A DNA stretch of 64,000 nt from Bacillota bacterium (GTDB lineage: Bacteria > Bacillota > Clostridia > Acetivibrionales > DSM-1351): contig JAEWOH010000070.1 of NCBI GenBank assembly GCA_023460955.1, forward strand, positions 62,001 to 126,000. The letters run 5' to 3'. Positions 10,258 through 18,730 of this stretch are shown piece after piece. A program made the position numbers and the translations under genes. The notes beneath the pieces are model-generated. The model searched no databases. It worked only from the letters and a program-made list of their open reading frames with translations, and was not told where the DNA came from. Positions within the stretch are counted from its first letter, which is position 1; each line of letters begins with the position of its first letter.

Positions 10258-10329
10258 AAATAAATTCTGTGATGATATTACAGTAACCTTTTGAAAAGGA
10301 AGCTGCTAAAATTGTCACAGAATTTATTT
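10258..10329. terminator. Nested hairpin between convergent genes, likely bidirectional terminator
   Basis: Perfect 15-bp inverted arms (10258-10272 and 10315-10329, reading AAATAAATTCTGTGA on the left) enclose a second small hairpin, CCTTTT-GA-AAAGG. The element fills the gap between the SLH gene and the convergent TetR gene. Its AT-rich arms supply a U tract in either direction, so a bidirectional terminator is the simplest reading. A small inverted-repeat mobile element is an alternative. Confidence 0.5.
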
Positions 10330-10342
10330 AAGTGGAAAAATT

Positions 10343-10975
10343 TTATATCGTTTCTTGTTTTATGATTCCATTCAGCAGGATTTTAAAGTGTACCAAAAAC
10401 TGTTCCTTCAAATTTAAATCCGGGTATCGTATACACCATTCAAAGGTAATACCCCTCATGGCTAAAACAAAGTGATTTGCAAGAGTATCAACAGGTATAT
10501 CCGATTTAAACTCGCCCCGGTAAATGCCTCTCTCTAGAATATCACTAAACATTTTATATAGTTCTCTGTTGTAACTCATAGAATATTTAGTATCTACTGT
10601 CTTTGTTATATGTGATTTATACAGGGTTTGCATATTTTCACAACCGATCTTATTAGCAATAACTTCGGCGATATTTTCAACCATTAAAATAAGAAGATCA
10701 GATGCTGCGGTTTCATTATTTATACTTTCCAGATAGATTTTGTATTCCGAATCTATTTCATACACATAATCAGTAATCAAGATAGAAGCCAAAGTATCTT
10801 TGGATTCGAAATGTACATAGAAAGAGCCTTTTGAAATTCCGGCAGCTTCAACAATGGATTCTACACTTACATTTTCGACGCCGTATTCAAGAAATAAACG
10901 TTTGGCTGTTTGATAAATTTTATTTTTAGTTTCAGCAGCTTGTATTTTTCTTTTACTAATTTTCTCTTGTTTCAT
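10343..10975 (-). CDS. TetR/AcrR family transcriptional regulator
   Basis: A 210-residue DNA-binding regulator. The N-terminal helix-turn-helix is clear, with VSVESIVEAAGISKGSFYVHF at about residues 39-59. The C-terminal 140 residues form the variable ligand-binding and dimer domain, so the inducer cannot be read. The start ATG follows GAGGGGA on the minus strand. It is convergent with the giant SLH gene, yet its promoter carries half-sites like the operator in front of that gene. I infer autoregulation plus control of the surface protein. Membership is certain; the targets are inferred. Confidence 0.9.
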   Translation of the reverse strand: MKQEKISKRKIQAAETKNKIYQTAKRLFLEYGVENVSVESIVEAAGISKGSFYVHFESKDTLASILITDYVYEIDSEYKIYLESINNETAASDLLILMVENIAEVIANKIGCENMQTLYKSHITKTVDTKYSMSYNRELYKMFSDILERGIYRGEFKSDIPVDTLANHFVLAMRGITFEWCIRYPDLNLKEQFLVHFKILLNGIIKQETI

Positions 10976-11036
10976 AATGTCCCCTCAAAATTACAGGTAA
11001 TATTAAAATTCCCCCGTGGGATTAAATTAGTACGAA

Positions 11037-11103
11037 ATTATCGACATAAAAATTGTGCTTGTCATGACTTCAGTCAGTAATTGTAGTCAGTAACTGTGGT
11101 CAT
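11037..11103 (-). promoter_or_regulatory. tetR promoter with three operator half-sites
   Basis: On the minus strand, ATGACA (11060-11065) and GATAAT (11037-11042) form -35 and -10 boxes 17 bp apart, each matching consensus at 5 of 6 positions. Overlapping and upstream lie three related half-sites: ATGACTTCAGT (11064-11074), ATTGTAGTCAG (11080-11090) and ACTGTGGTCAT (11093-11103). The last is identical to an arm of the operator at 1945-1971. The first half-site overlaps the -35 box, which fits autorepression. Confidence 0.6.
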
Positions 11104-11168
11104 TGGATTTCATTGAGTAGTATACCACCGTAAAGTATAAGAAACAAGTTATTAAATATAGCTTATAG

Positions 11169-11401
11169 GTCAATAATATCAATCTCAGCTCATTGGTATA
11201 TAAAAGGCACTTAGATTATGAATCAGGAGAATCCTAAAACTATACCTGATAAGTTTGCCGTGATACCTAATATGAAATTGTCTCTTAAAAATTAGGATGG
11301 AGGCTTGACCATGGAGAGAATGGTAAAAACACAGATTAGAGGGTATAAAACAAAAGACGGTGCAGGAGTAAATCTGATTAGAGTATTGGGATATGAAACT
11401 G
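11169..11401 (+). pseudogene. Collapsed duplicate of the dioxygenase-pirin pair
   Basis: This stretch is closely similar to two separated pieces of the locus at 19.0-20.8 kb. The first part (to about 11255) matches an internal piece of the DODA-type gene (from about 19179). It then jumps, near CTATAC, to the intergenic sequence and the first 30 codons of the pirin gene (ATG at 11311; parent ATG at 19944). Homology stops at 11401. About 620 bp present in the parent are missing at the junction, and the dioxygenase frame has a TAG. It is a dead partial copy made by duplication and internal deletion. Confidence 0.85.
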
Positions 11402-11546
11402 AACGGTGTGACATTTGTAAATGCAAGATGCAACTACCACCGTTACTATGCTTACCAAAGGTATCACCGTAACTGCAAAGTGGAAATCTAATGGCGATGG
11501 TGTAACAATGGCAGCAGAAATAGTGGCAGTCTATCCTAATTTTTGA
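11402..11546 (+). pseudogene. C-terminal remnant of an unidentified protein
   Basis: Directly abutting the pirin fragment, one frame runs to a TGA at 11544-11546 and encodes a plausible C-terminus containing TKGITVTAKWKSNGDGV. The upstream part seems to need a frameshift near 11430. I do not recognise the family; the Thr/Val-rich composition would suit a beta-rich secreted protein. It has no start codon or ribosome site of its own and is best read as gene debris. Confidence 0.35.
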
Positions 11547-11678
11547 TTTCTTATGGTTTCTACAACCATTTGCTTAATTTCCCCTGTATACCGTTTATTT
11601 TGTATACTTCTTGGCATAAAAATACCCCCAAAGTCATTTTAAGTATATCATACTGTCTAACTTTAGGGGTGCAGTCCA
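11531..11678 (-). mobile_element. IS3-family end with truncated transposase N-terminus
   Basis: On the minus strand an ATG at 11617 opens a 28-codon frame beginning MPRSIQNKRYTGEIKQMVV, which resembles the start of the small OrfA of IS3-family (IS150-like) elements. It ends in a stop at 11531. Upstream of it, 11654-11678 reads TGGACTGCACCCCTAAAG and onward on the minus strand, resembling the terminal inverted repeat of that group. The other end and the rest of the transposase are missing, so this is a one-ended relic. Confidence 0.6.
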
Positions 11679-11752
11679 AAACTTACTGCCGCTTTTTAAT
11701 GCTATAAATAGGGGCGGTACCCTATTACATAATTTTTATAAATGGCATAGGA

Positions 11753-11794
11753 TTTGCAAGTGAAAAAAAGTTAATGAGAGGCAAAGAAAACGCT
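11753..11794 (+). other. Repeated intergenic motif, copy 1
   Basis: TTTGCAAGTG, then an A-rich run, GTTAA, GAGAGG and GAAAACGCT occur in this order here and again at 18810-18852 with nearly the same spacing. Both copies are intergenic. I cannot match the pattern to a riboswitch or protein site that I know. Confidence 0.4.
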
Positions 11795-12031
11795 TACAGC
11801 TGCTGGTATAATTGTCTGTGGTTTTATATTTAGTTTGGCTTAGTTAAAGAATAATGTTAGAATAAGATACACTTTAATTGTTAATGTCATCCATAAAATA
11901 TATAATTAAGTAATGTATAATAACATATTAATGCGCAACAAAATATTTGTAAATTAATGTTATAGGTGATAAAAGAACGACAAGCTAATGTCCCTTTGCC
12001 GGATATCTGAGAGATTAATTAGGTGATTATT
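11795..12031. other. Non-coding upstream region of the LytTR operon
   Basis: No gene is seen here. TATAAT-like boxes occur at 11901-11906 and 11916-11921 without a convincing -35 partner. The promoter of the regulator gene at 12032 is probably in this stretch. Confidence 0.4.
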
Positions 12032-12769
12032 ATGAGGATTGCAATTTGTGATGACGATTTGAAACACCTCGAGGAAATTAAAGCTGCCATGATGGATTAC
12101 GCGAAAGCATATTCAGGACAGAACTATGAGATAGAATGTTTTGATAACCCGCTTGAATTTTTGCAGCACTATGAAAAATCTAAAGGCTATGACGTTTTAC
12201 TGCTAGATATCTGCATGACAGGTATTTTGGGTATCGATGTTGCAAAAGAGATCCGTAAAAAACAGGATAAAAACGAAATTGTTTTTTTGACATCAAGTCC
12301 CGATTATGCAATAGAAGCATTTGCTCTTAAAGCTGCTCACTATATTATCAAGCCTTTTTCTTCAGAGCAGTTCTTTGAAGCCATGAATAGAGCAACTGAG
12401 AAATTTAAAAAAGACGAATCAAAAAAAATCACTTTAAAACTTAGAAATGGTGTAATTAGAACGGTTGAACAAAATGATATTATGTATGTTGAAAGCTACC
12501 TGCACTCCAAAAGTGTTTATTTAACTAGTGGAGAATGTATTGAGTCAAGACAAACAATTTTGGAGCTCTCTTCCATGTTGGGAGTGACTGAAAGTGGACA
12601 GTTTATATCTCCGTATAAAGGGTTCATTGTCAATCAGAAAAGCATTAGGGGAATTGAACCTGATAAAATTACATTAAAGAATGGCTATCAGATACCAATA
12701 GTAAAGCGAAATTTCACTGCCATCAAAGAAAAATATTTTAGCTTTACTTTCAGAAGGGAGTATGACTAA
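12032..12769 (+). CDS. LytTR-family response regulator
   Basis: A 245-residue two-component response regulator. It has an N-terminal receiver domain with the acidic cluster CDDD (6-9) and phospho-acceptor Asp59 in LLLDICMTG, followed by a LytTR DNA-binding domain (about 140-245, with YVESYLHS and FISPYKGFIVN). LytTR domains bind pairs of short direct repeats. I chose the ATG at 12032, five bases after AGGTGA, over the in-frame GTG at 12023, which overlaps that ribosome site. Its stop touches the GTG of the kinase gene, so the pair is translated together. Likely target: the SLH gene at 14239, whose promoter has a 21-bp-period direct repeat. Confidence 0.9.
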   Translation: MRIAICDDDLKHLEEIKAAMMDYAKAYSGQNYEIECFDNPLEFLQHYEKSKGYDVLLLDICMTGILGIDVAKEIRKKQDKNEIVFLTSSPDYAIEAFALKAAHYIIKPFSSEQFFEAMNRATEKFKKDESKKITLKLRNGVIRTVEQNDIMYVESYLHSKSVYLTSGECIESRQTILELSSMLGVTESGQFISPYKGFIVNQKSIRGIEPDKITLKNGYQIPIVKRNFTAIKEKYFSFTFRREYD

Positions 12770-14029
12770 GTGGATATTATTTACATAAATATTATCCGAG
12801 GCGTGGTTACTAACTTTTTTGTTCTGTTACACATGGTTTTAGCTGGAGAAGAAAAATACAGCAGAAAAGTCACAATCACCGCATTTGGTTTGATATATCT
12901 TGTTCTTACCACTATTACAATAGTGATGTACTATAATTTAGACATTACAAGCTTTTCTAAGGTAAGTGCATTCGTTTGGATTATTTTTGGCATAGTATGT
13001 AAGCCATTCTTTAAAGATAGCATTATGAAATGGATGTTTAATGTCATTACCGTCATTAACGTATTTATTTTTGTAGTCATTGTGAGCTTTGCATTTTCCT
13101 CCACGCACTTGGGCATGCTGGCAATACGTGTCACAGTATATGGAGTCATCCTTTTTGTTTTTTATAAATATCTGAGAACCTTGTATCGTCAGGTGGCAGA
13201 TAGATGGCGTTTGTTTTTAGCTGCATCAGTAGCAATTTTACTTAATTTTATGTATGCTATCATGACAGCAAGTGATATTCAAGGTATGCTTTCTGAACGA
13301 TTTATTTCATTGATGCTTATGGTACTTGTTATGGTACTTCTTTATACTACAATTCTTGATTCATTTAATAGCATTCTTAAAGAATATGAATATCGTATTG
13401 AAAAAAATCAGGCTAAACTCAATGAAAGTCTACTAACCAAAGAACTTAACGCTTATGAAGATTTTATAGAAGCTTCAAAGCGACATCGTCATGATCTTCG
13501 GCATCATAACCAAATTCTACTGGGATATTTAAATGAGAAAGACCTCCAAGGTGCTGAGGAATATTTAAAGCTATTTAATGCAAGCATTGCAGAAAGCTCT
13601 ATAGAGCAATATAGTCAAAATTACATTGCCAATTCGGTTTTGTGTCTATATGCAAGGAAGGCACAACTAGAGGAGATAACCTTTACCGCTCAAGCAGATA
13701 TCCCAAAAAAATTAGTCATTTCATCACCAGAGTTTGGAAGTATGCTTTTAAACATTCTTGAAAATGCATTAGAGGCCTGTAAACGATCCAATAGTAAGAA
13801 TACCTTTATAACTTTTACTGCCATAACCGAGGATGAAACTCTAAAAATTGATCTTAGAAACACCCTAAGTGAGCAGGTGAGATTTAAAAATGATTTACCA
13901 ATTTCCAGCAAAGCAAACGGCGGAATAGGAACAAAAAGTGTTTTGAAAATAGTGTCAAAACACAATGGGATGATAAATTTCAAGCAGGAAAACGGTACAT
14001 TTATTACCCAAATTATTCTTCCAATATAA
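12770..14029 (+). CDS. GHKL-type sensor histidine kinase (AgrC/VirS-like)
   Basis: A 419-residue membrane kinase. The first 200 residues contain about six or seven hydrophobic segments. A coiled-coil linker leads to the phospho-acceptor region HDLRHHNQ near residue 240, then the N box NILENALEAC and the glycine box GGIGTKSVL of the GHKL ATPase. This build matches kinases that pair with LytTR regulators, often in peptide sensing. The GTG start immediately follows the regulator stop, with AAGGGAG at 12754-12760. No AgrB or AgrD-like gene is nearby, so the signal is unknown. Confidence 0.88.
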   Translation: MDIIYINIIRGVVTNFFVLLHMVLAGEEKYSRKVTITAFGLIYLVLTTITIVMYYNLDITSFSKVSAFVWIIFGIVCKPFFKDSIMKWMFNVITVINVFIFVVIVSFAFSSTHLGMLAIRVTVYGVILFVFYKYLRTLYRQVADRWRLFLAASVAILLNFMYAIMTASDIQGMLSERFISLMLMVLVMVLLYTTILDSFNSILKEYEYRIEKNQAKLNESLLTKELNAYEDFIEASKRHRHDLRHHNQILLGYLNEKDLQGAEEYLKLFNASIAESSIEQYSQNYIANSVLCLYARKAQLEEITFTAQADIPKKLVISSPEFGSMLLNILENALEACKRSNSKNTFITFTAITEDETLKIDLRNTLSEQVRFKNDLPISSKANGGIGTKSVLKIVSKHNGMINFKQENGTFITQIILPI

Positions 14030-14042
14030 AATATATATTGCC

Positions 14043-14078
14043 AAAAAAGCTGTTGTGTAACTATGCAACAGCTTTTTT
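14043..14078 (+). terminator. Rho-independent terminator after the LytTR/kinase pair
   Basis: Perfect 13-bp arms, AAAAAAGCTGTTG (14043-14055) and its complement (14066-14078), with a 10-base loop and a run of T at the end. It separates the two-component genes from the SLH gene that follows. Confidence 0.85.
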
Positions 14079-14084
14079 GTCGTC

Positions 14085-14147
14085 TTGTGCAGAATTATGT
14101 ATGTTTTGTGCAGTGAGCGTCGCAAAGGGGCCGCTATTTGGTATGAT
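14085..14147 (+). promoter_or_regulatory. Direct-repeat activator site and promoter of the LRR-SLH gene
   Basis: TTGTGCAG occurs at 14085-14092 and again at 14106-14113, a period of 21 bp, so both copies lie on one face of the helix. A TATGAT -10 box follows at 14142-14147, while the -35 position (14119-14124, GTCGCA) is poor. This is the layout of an activator-dependent promoter. The adjacent LytTR regulator, whose family binds direct repeats with this spacing, is the obvious candidate. The repeat does not match the general LytTR consensus on either strand, so this remains inference. Confidence 0.45.
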
Positions 14148-14238
14148 GTATTTGGGAAATTAGATACAAAAGACAAAGAGAAATGTATTTTTCTGATAAA
14201 TTAAGTTTTGCCATTAAACTTAAAGGGAGGATTCACAA

Positions 14239-17200
14239 ATGAAGTTTAGCAAGGAAAAATATAAGAAGGTTATAGCACTGATAACAGTATGTGTTTTACT
14301 GGTAGGTTTACTCCCTACTGGTGTATACGGTGTAGGCGAACCTAGTACAGGAGTAAACTGGGGAGCCAACATAACAGAAACTATTACCGGTAATGTATTG
14401 ACCCTTAGCGGCTCGGGTCCAATGAATAATTTCGCTTTAAATGATGGTCACTTAGGAAAATTTTCGAATTATGGAATATCTGAAATAGTTATTGATGATG
14501 GCATAACAACTATAGGGAATTATGCATTTTCTATAATTCATATCAATTCAGTAACAATACCAAGCTCAGTAACAAGTATAGGTGCATGGGCGTTCCATTG
14601 GAATCAATTAACATCTCTATCAATACCGAGCTCAGTAACAAGCATAGGTGAATACGCATTCGCGAGTAATCAATTAACATCTTTAGAAATACCAAGCTCA
14701 GTGAAAAGTATAGGTAATGCCGCATTCCAGTATAATCAATTAACATCACTAACAATACCAAATTCAGTGGAAAGTATAGGTGCTTACGCTTTTCAAAATA
14801 ATCAATTAGCAGCTTTAGAAATACCAAACTCGGTTACAAGTATAGGTTATGCAGCATTCGGGGGTAATCAATTAACATCAATAACAATACCAGATTCAGT
14901 AAAAAGCATTGATGAATTTGTATTTGCAGAAAACAAATTAACTTCTATAATAATACCGGATTCAGTAACAAGTATCTGTGCGAGTGCATTTAGAAATAAC
15001 AAGTTAACAACAATAACATTACCAGATTCATTGATAAGTATAGGCAACTCTGCATTCGCAATCAATGAATTAACATCTGTAACAATACCAAATTCAGTAA
15101 AACATATAGATGAACAGGCTTTTGTGTCAAATAATTTAACGCAGATAACAATACCCGCCAATGTAACAATTGGTGATAGATTATTGGTACTTGATTTTAC
15201 TGACACAGTTAAAGCTAACTACTTTAGAGCTGCTTATATTTCTGCTTCCAGCGGTGCTGGAACTTATACAGGTACTCAGACAGGAACTTGGAGCAAAGTA
15301 GTGCCAATAGACACTACCAGATACGACGAGTTAGTAAATAGTATAAATAGTATAATTCCTTCTGCTTACACCACACAAAGTTTTGCTGATTACAATGCAG
15401 CAATAGCTTCAGTAAATTTAACATTAACCAATGCAAATACTCAGGAAGAGATAGATGCTGAAGTAAATAAAATTCAAAATGCTTTAGCTTTATTGGTGTT
15501 ACGTCAGTTAGAGCCAGCACCAAAGCCTGATTTTTCTATAGAGCCACTAAATCCACAGGAAGTAGGGAAGAGTCTTTTAACTGTAACGACTTTACCGGAC
15601 AGTACTACCTACTACAAACAAGTAGACCAATTCAAATCAAGAGGTCTGGGAGAGAGTTTTAATCCGGATGGGTGGACAGCTTATACAGCACCTACGAAAG
15701 TAAGTGCTGATAACGGTGTGCTTTTCGAGGTTGTTATTGTTGATACCATGGGCAAAGTATTACAATCCGGAGGGTTTAAGCTAAATGACGGGACTGTGAC
15801 AGCTTTCGATCTTAGCATTGGAATACCAGAAAAAATTTTAGTAGGCAATAAAATTGATTTTGGAGTCAGCGTTACTCCGAGTAGTGGTGCATACGATTTT
15901 AAATCCTCTAATCCCGAAGTAGCTACATTATTTTGGACAGGAACTCCAGGACTACAAATAACAGCTGTTACACCTGGAACAGTGAATTTTATACTCACTG
16001 CTACCGATGCAGGGAAATTTGAAAGAGTTATTTCAGTTGAAGTCGTTGACAGAAGCGGTCTTGTGGACGCACTTAATAGTATCGCCTTGATTCGGACCCA
16101 AGAGTCAAAGTACACACCCGAGACATTTAGAGTTATTCACAATCTCTATGGTGAGATTTATAATGCTTATTACCAATACCCCAATTTAACTTTTGCAGAG
16201 TACGAGGCATTACTATCGAGATTTAATGATGCCAAGAATGGTTTGGTACTGGTAAATGGAGCAGATACACAAGCGGTAGCAGCAGCAAAAGCAGCCATAG
16301 TTAACGGCACAGTAAATGTATCATATGGGGCTGACCAAACGGCAAAAACAGCCGCCGTGCAGACCTATGTCAATACATTTTTAACAGGCGATGCTTCCGG
16401 CGTAACAGCGACAGTAACCTATGTTAGCGGAAACAATTACAGTGTTGCAATTTCAAAAGGTGGGGCTAACGACACAAAGGCCATCACCATGATGATAAAT
16501 GTAGGGGCAAACCCTGACATTACCGCAGTCAACAATGCCAAAACGGCGGCAGAAGATCAAACCTACACAGACATGAACCAGGAAGCGGCAACAGACGAGG
16601 AAACTATAGAAAATGTAATAAAAGCCAAAGCAGAAGCGGCGGTAAAGGATAACAGCGTAACCGTCATAATCAACAATATCTCATACACTGCCCCAATTGC
16701 CGGAACCTCAGTAAATCCAAGCGGCACAAACGGCAGCTACGTGTTTACCATAACCGTAAGCAAAGGCGGACAAATACAAACGACAGCAGAAAAGGCCATT
16801 ACCATCACGGCTACACCTTACAGCCCTATGCCTACTTATAATGTATCAGGGAATGTTAAGGATAGTAATAATGTCGATGTTTCAAATGCAGTGGTTAAAC
16901 TTATGTCGGGTCAAACACAAATAGGTAGTACCGTTCAAACAAACACAAACGGCGAATTCATAATTACAGGCGTTCCCAACGGCACTTATAATCTTGTTGT
17001 CCAAAAAGGTGATATCATAGTAACAACACTAATTACTGTAAGTGGTGGCAACTATGCATCCGGAGCCATAACCTTGCCAAATGGCAAAACAAACAGCATT
17101 GTAGAGGTTAGGTCTGATAAGCTTTCTATAGTGGTGGGTGGACTAGATGCACAGTTTACAGCAGCTGCATCTATAGAAGATAATAAGGGTATAACTGACG

Positions 17201-18597
17201 AAGATAAAAATGTAGTAACAAGCGGGGGAACAGTTGAAATCAAATTTACAGCCGAGAAAAAAGCTGTAAATACTGCACCAAACGCAAGTAATATTACAAT
17301 TAGCGCAACAGCAGACGGAAATACAGTGGGCATGTTTTTGGATTTATCAGTGGTTAAGACCGTAACCACTTCTGGCGGAAGTCTTTCAACAACTACTACA
17401 ACACTCGTTGAGCTACCATACTTAATTGAAGTATTTATCCCACTTGAGGAGGCACTTCAAGGTAAGAGCGGTTACGTTATCTATCGTTATCACGGCTCAA
17501 GTGTTGATAGCATAACAACAGCTCCAAACGCAGACGGAGAGAAAATTGAGCTTGTAGATAACGGCAAAACCATTAAGCTAAAAGTCAAAAGATTCTCAAC
17601 CTATGCAATATCGTATACAACACCTGTGGTGCCACCAAATGACAACAATGATCATTCTAATGGTGAGGGATCAGACAGAGTTGAAAATAAATCGGGTAGC
17701 GACAGAGTCACAATAAAGACTACGGAGGGTGGCACAATCAAAGAATCGCCAAACAGTACAGACACAGAAAAAGTGTTTGATGTTAAGCCAAATGATGGTT
17801 ACGTCATCGCAGAAATTGTGGTAAATGGTAAAAGTGTAGGGGCAGCAAAAGAGTATATAATCAAAGACTTAACAAAAGAAGTTGAAATCCAAGCGGTATT
17901 CGTCAAAGCGACTGCCCTACCATACTATATAGATATAACCGGTAAAGAAATTTTCATAAAATATTTTACAGTCATAGATGGGGCCATGAAGTACATTGCG
18001 CCACAAGGAGTAAAAGTATTATACAAGGACAATGCCAAGTACTTTAGTGACATTAGTGGACATTATGCTATGCAGGAAATTGATTTTGTTGCTGCACGAG
18101 AGTTGTTTGCAGGAACCGCACCAGATGTTTTCTCGCCGGACATTCCAATGACAAGAGCCATGTTTGTATCCGTGCTCGGCAGACTGTATGAAGCATCCTA
18201 TGGTGAGATAGAAGAAAGCACCAACAATCCATTTACAGACACCGTACATGACAGTTGGTATATAAAATATGTAGAATGGGCACACAAAAACGGCATAATC
18301 AGTGGCGTGGGCGGTGGAAAATTTGCGCCGGACAGAGCCATTACAAGGGAAGAAATGGCAGTGATTATTGGCAGCTACTTGAAGTTTACAAAATTTGCTA
18401 TACCTGCTAATCAAAAGTATATAACATTTGAAGACGAAAAAAACATTGCCATGTGGGCAAAAGCTTCAGTACAGTCGGTGCAAAACCTAGGTATTATAGG
18501 GGATATGGAAAATTATAATTTTAACCCAAAAGGTATAGTTACTAGAGCGCAAGCAGCAACTATTATATACAGAATGATAAATATAGTTCTAAACTAA
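14239..18597 (+). CDS. BspA-type leucine-rich-repeat surface protein with SLH anchor
   Basis: A 1452-residue secreted protein. It starts with a signal peptide (1-31), then ten or more 22-residue LRR_5 (BspA-like) repeats of the form LTSLxIPSSVTSIGxYAF (about 78-315). A FIVAR-like helical module (358-425), two related alpha/beta modules (about 675-860) and a carboxypeptidase-regulatory-like domain (869-935) follow. Three SLH repeats close the chain (about 1269-1315, 1332-1378, 1397-1445). BspA repeats are known from adhesins, so binding to a host, plant or polymer surface is likely but inferred. AAAGGGAGG precedes the ATG. The upstream LytTR/kinase pair and the direct repeats at 14085-14113 suggest dedicated control. 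Confidence 0.9.
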   Translation: MKFSKEKYKKVIALITVCVLLVGLLPTGVYGVGEPSTGVNWGANITETITGNVLTLSGSGPMNNFALNDGHLGKFSNYGISEIVIDDGITTIGNYAFSIIHINSVTIPSSVTSIGAWAFHWNQLTSLSIPSSVTSIGEYAFASNQLTSLEIPSSVKSIGNAAFQYNQLTSLTIPNSVESIGAYAFQNNQLAALEIPNSVTSIGYAAFGGNQLTSITIPDSVKSIDEFVFAENKLTSIIIPDSVTSICASAFRNNKLTTITLPDSLISIGNSAFAINELTSVTIPNSVKHIDEQAFVSNNLTQITIPANVTIGDRLLVLDFTDTVKANYFRAAYISASSGAGTYTGTQTGTWSKVVPIDTTRYDELVNSINSIIPSAYTTQSFADYNAAIASVNLTLTNANTQEEIDAEVNKIQNALALLVLRQLEPAPKPDFSIEPLNPQEVGKSLLTVTTLPDSTTYYKQVDQFKSRGLGESFNPDGWTAYTAPTKVSADNGVLFEVVIVDTMGKVLQSGGFKLNDGTVTAFDLSIGIPEKILVGNKIDFGVSVTPSSGAYDFKSSNPEVATLFWTGTPGLQITAVTPGTVNFILTATDAGKFERVISVEVVDRSGLVDALNSIALIRTQESKYTPETFRVIHNLYGEIYNAYYQYPNLTFAEYEALLSRFNDAKNGLVLVNGADTQAVAAAKAAIVNGTVNVSYGADQTAKTAAVQTYVNTFLTGDASGVTATVTYVSGNNYSVAISKGGANDTKAITMMINVGANPDITAVNNAKTAAEDQTYTDMNQEAATDEETIENVIKAKAEAAVKDNSVTVIINNISYTAPIAGTSVNPSGTNGSYVFTITVSKGGQIQTTAEKAITITATPYSPMPTYNVSGNVKDSNNVDVSNAVVKLMSGQTQIGSTVQTNTNGEFIITGVPNGTYNLVVQKGDIIVTTLITVSGGNYASGAITLPNGKTNSIVEVRSDKLSIVVGGLDAQFTAAASIEDNKGITDEDKNVVTSGGTVEIKFTAEKKAVNTAPNASNITISATADGNTVGMFLDLSVVKTVTTSGGSLSTTTTTLVELPYLIEVFIPLEEALQGKSGYVIYRYHGSSVDSITTAPNADGEKIELVDNGKTIKLKVKRFSTYAISYTTPVVPPNDNNDHSNGEGSDRVENKSGSDRVTIKTTEGGTIKESPNSTDTEKVFDVKPNDGYVIAEIVVNGKSVGAAKEYIIKDLTKEVEIQAVFVKATALPYYIDITGKEIFIKYFTVIDGAMKYIAPQGVKVLYKDNAKYFSDISGHYAMQEIDFVAARELFAGTAPDVFSPDIPMTRAMFVSVLGRLYEASYGEIEESTNNPFTDTVHDSWYIKYVEWAHKNGIISGVGGGKFAPDRAITREEMAVIIGSYLKFTKFAIPANQKYITFEDEKNIAMWAKASVQSVQNLGIIGDMENYNFNPKGIVTRAQAATIIYRMINIVLN
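14557..15180 (+). repeat. Tandem 66-bp repeats coding for LRR units
   Basis: The ATA codon of the IPxSV motif recurs at 14557, 14623, 14689, 14755, 14821, 14887, 14953, 15019, 15085 and 15151, exactly 66 bp apart, giving ten units of 22 codons. The first four are closest in sequence, which suggests recent tandem growth. Unit number could vary between strains. Confidence 0.85.
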
Positions 18598-18685
18598 AAA
18601 ACAGACAAGCACGAGAATCAGCTAATGCCGAATGGTTATGTTCGTAATTCAAATTGCTTGTAAATTTAGTCATAAGATACATACA

Positions 18686-18730
18686 ACAAGGCACCTACGG
18701 TGTAATTCGTAGAGTGCCTTGTTTGTTTTT
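18686..18730 (+). terminator. Terminator of the LRR-SLH gene
   Basis: ACAAGGCAC (18686-18694) pairs with GTGCCTTGT (18714-18722). An inner CTACG/CGTAG stem is offset by one bulged A, and TTTGTTTTT follows. Confidence 0.85.

Noticed and set aside
11946..12031. TPP-like riboswitch suggested by CTGAGAG near 12008
   Set aside because: The partner core sequences and stems of the TPP element are missing.
14557..15180. CRISPR-like regular repeats
   Set aside because: The 66-bp periodicity is in frame, without unique spacers, and encodes LRR units.
15681..16115. 144-residue minus-strand ORF
   Set aside because: A shadow of the LRR-SLH gene, low-complexity Ser/Thr/Val-rich, with no start signal.
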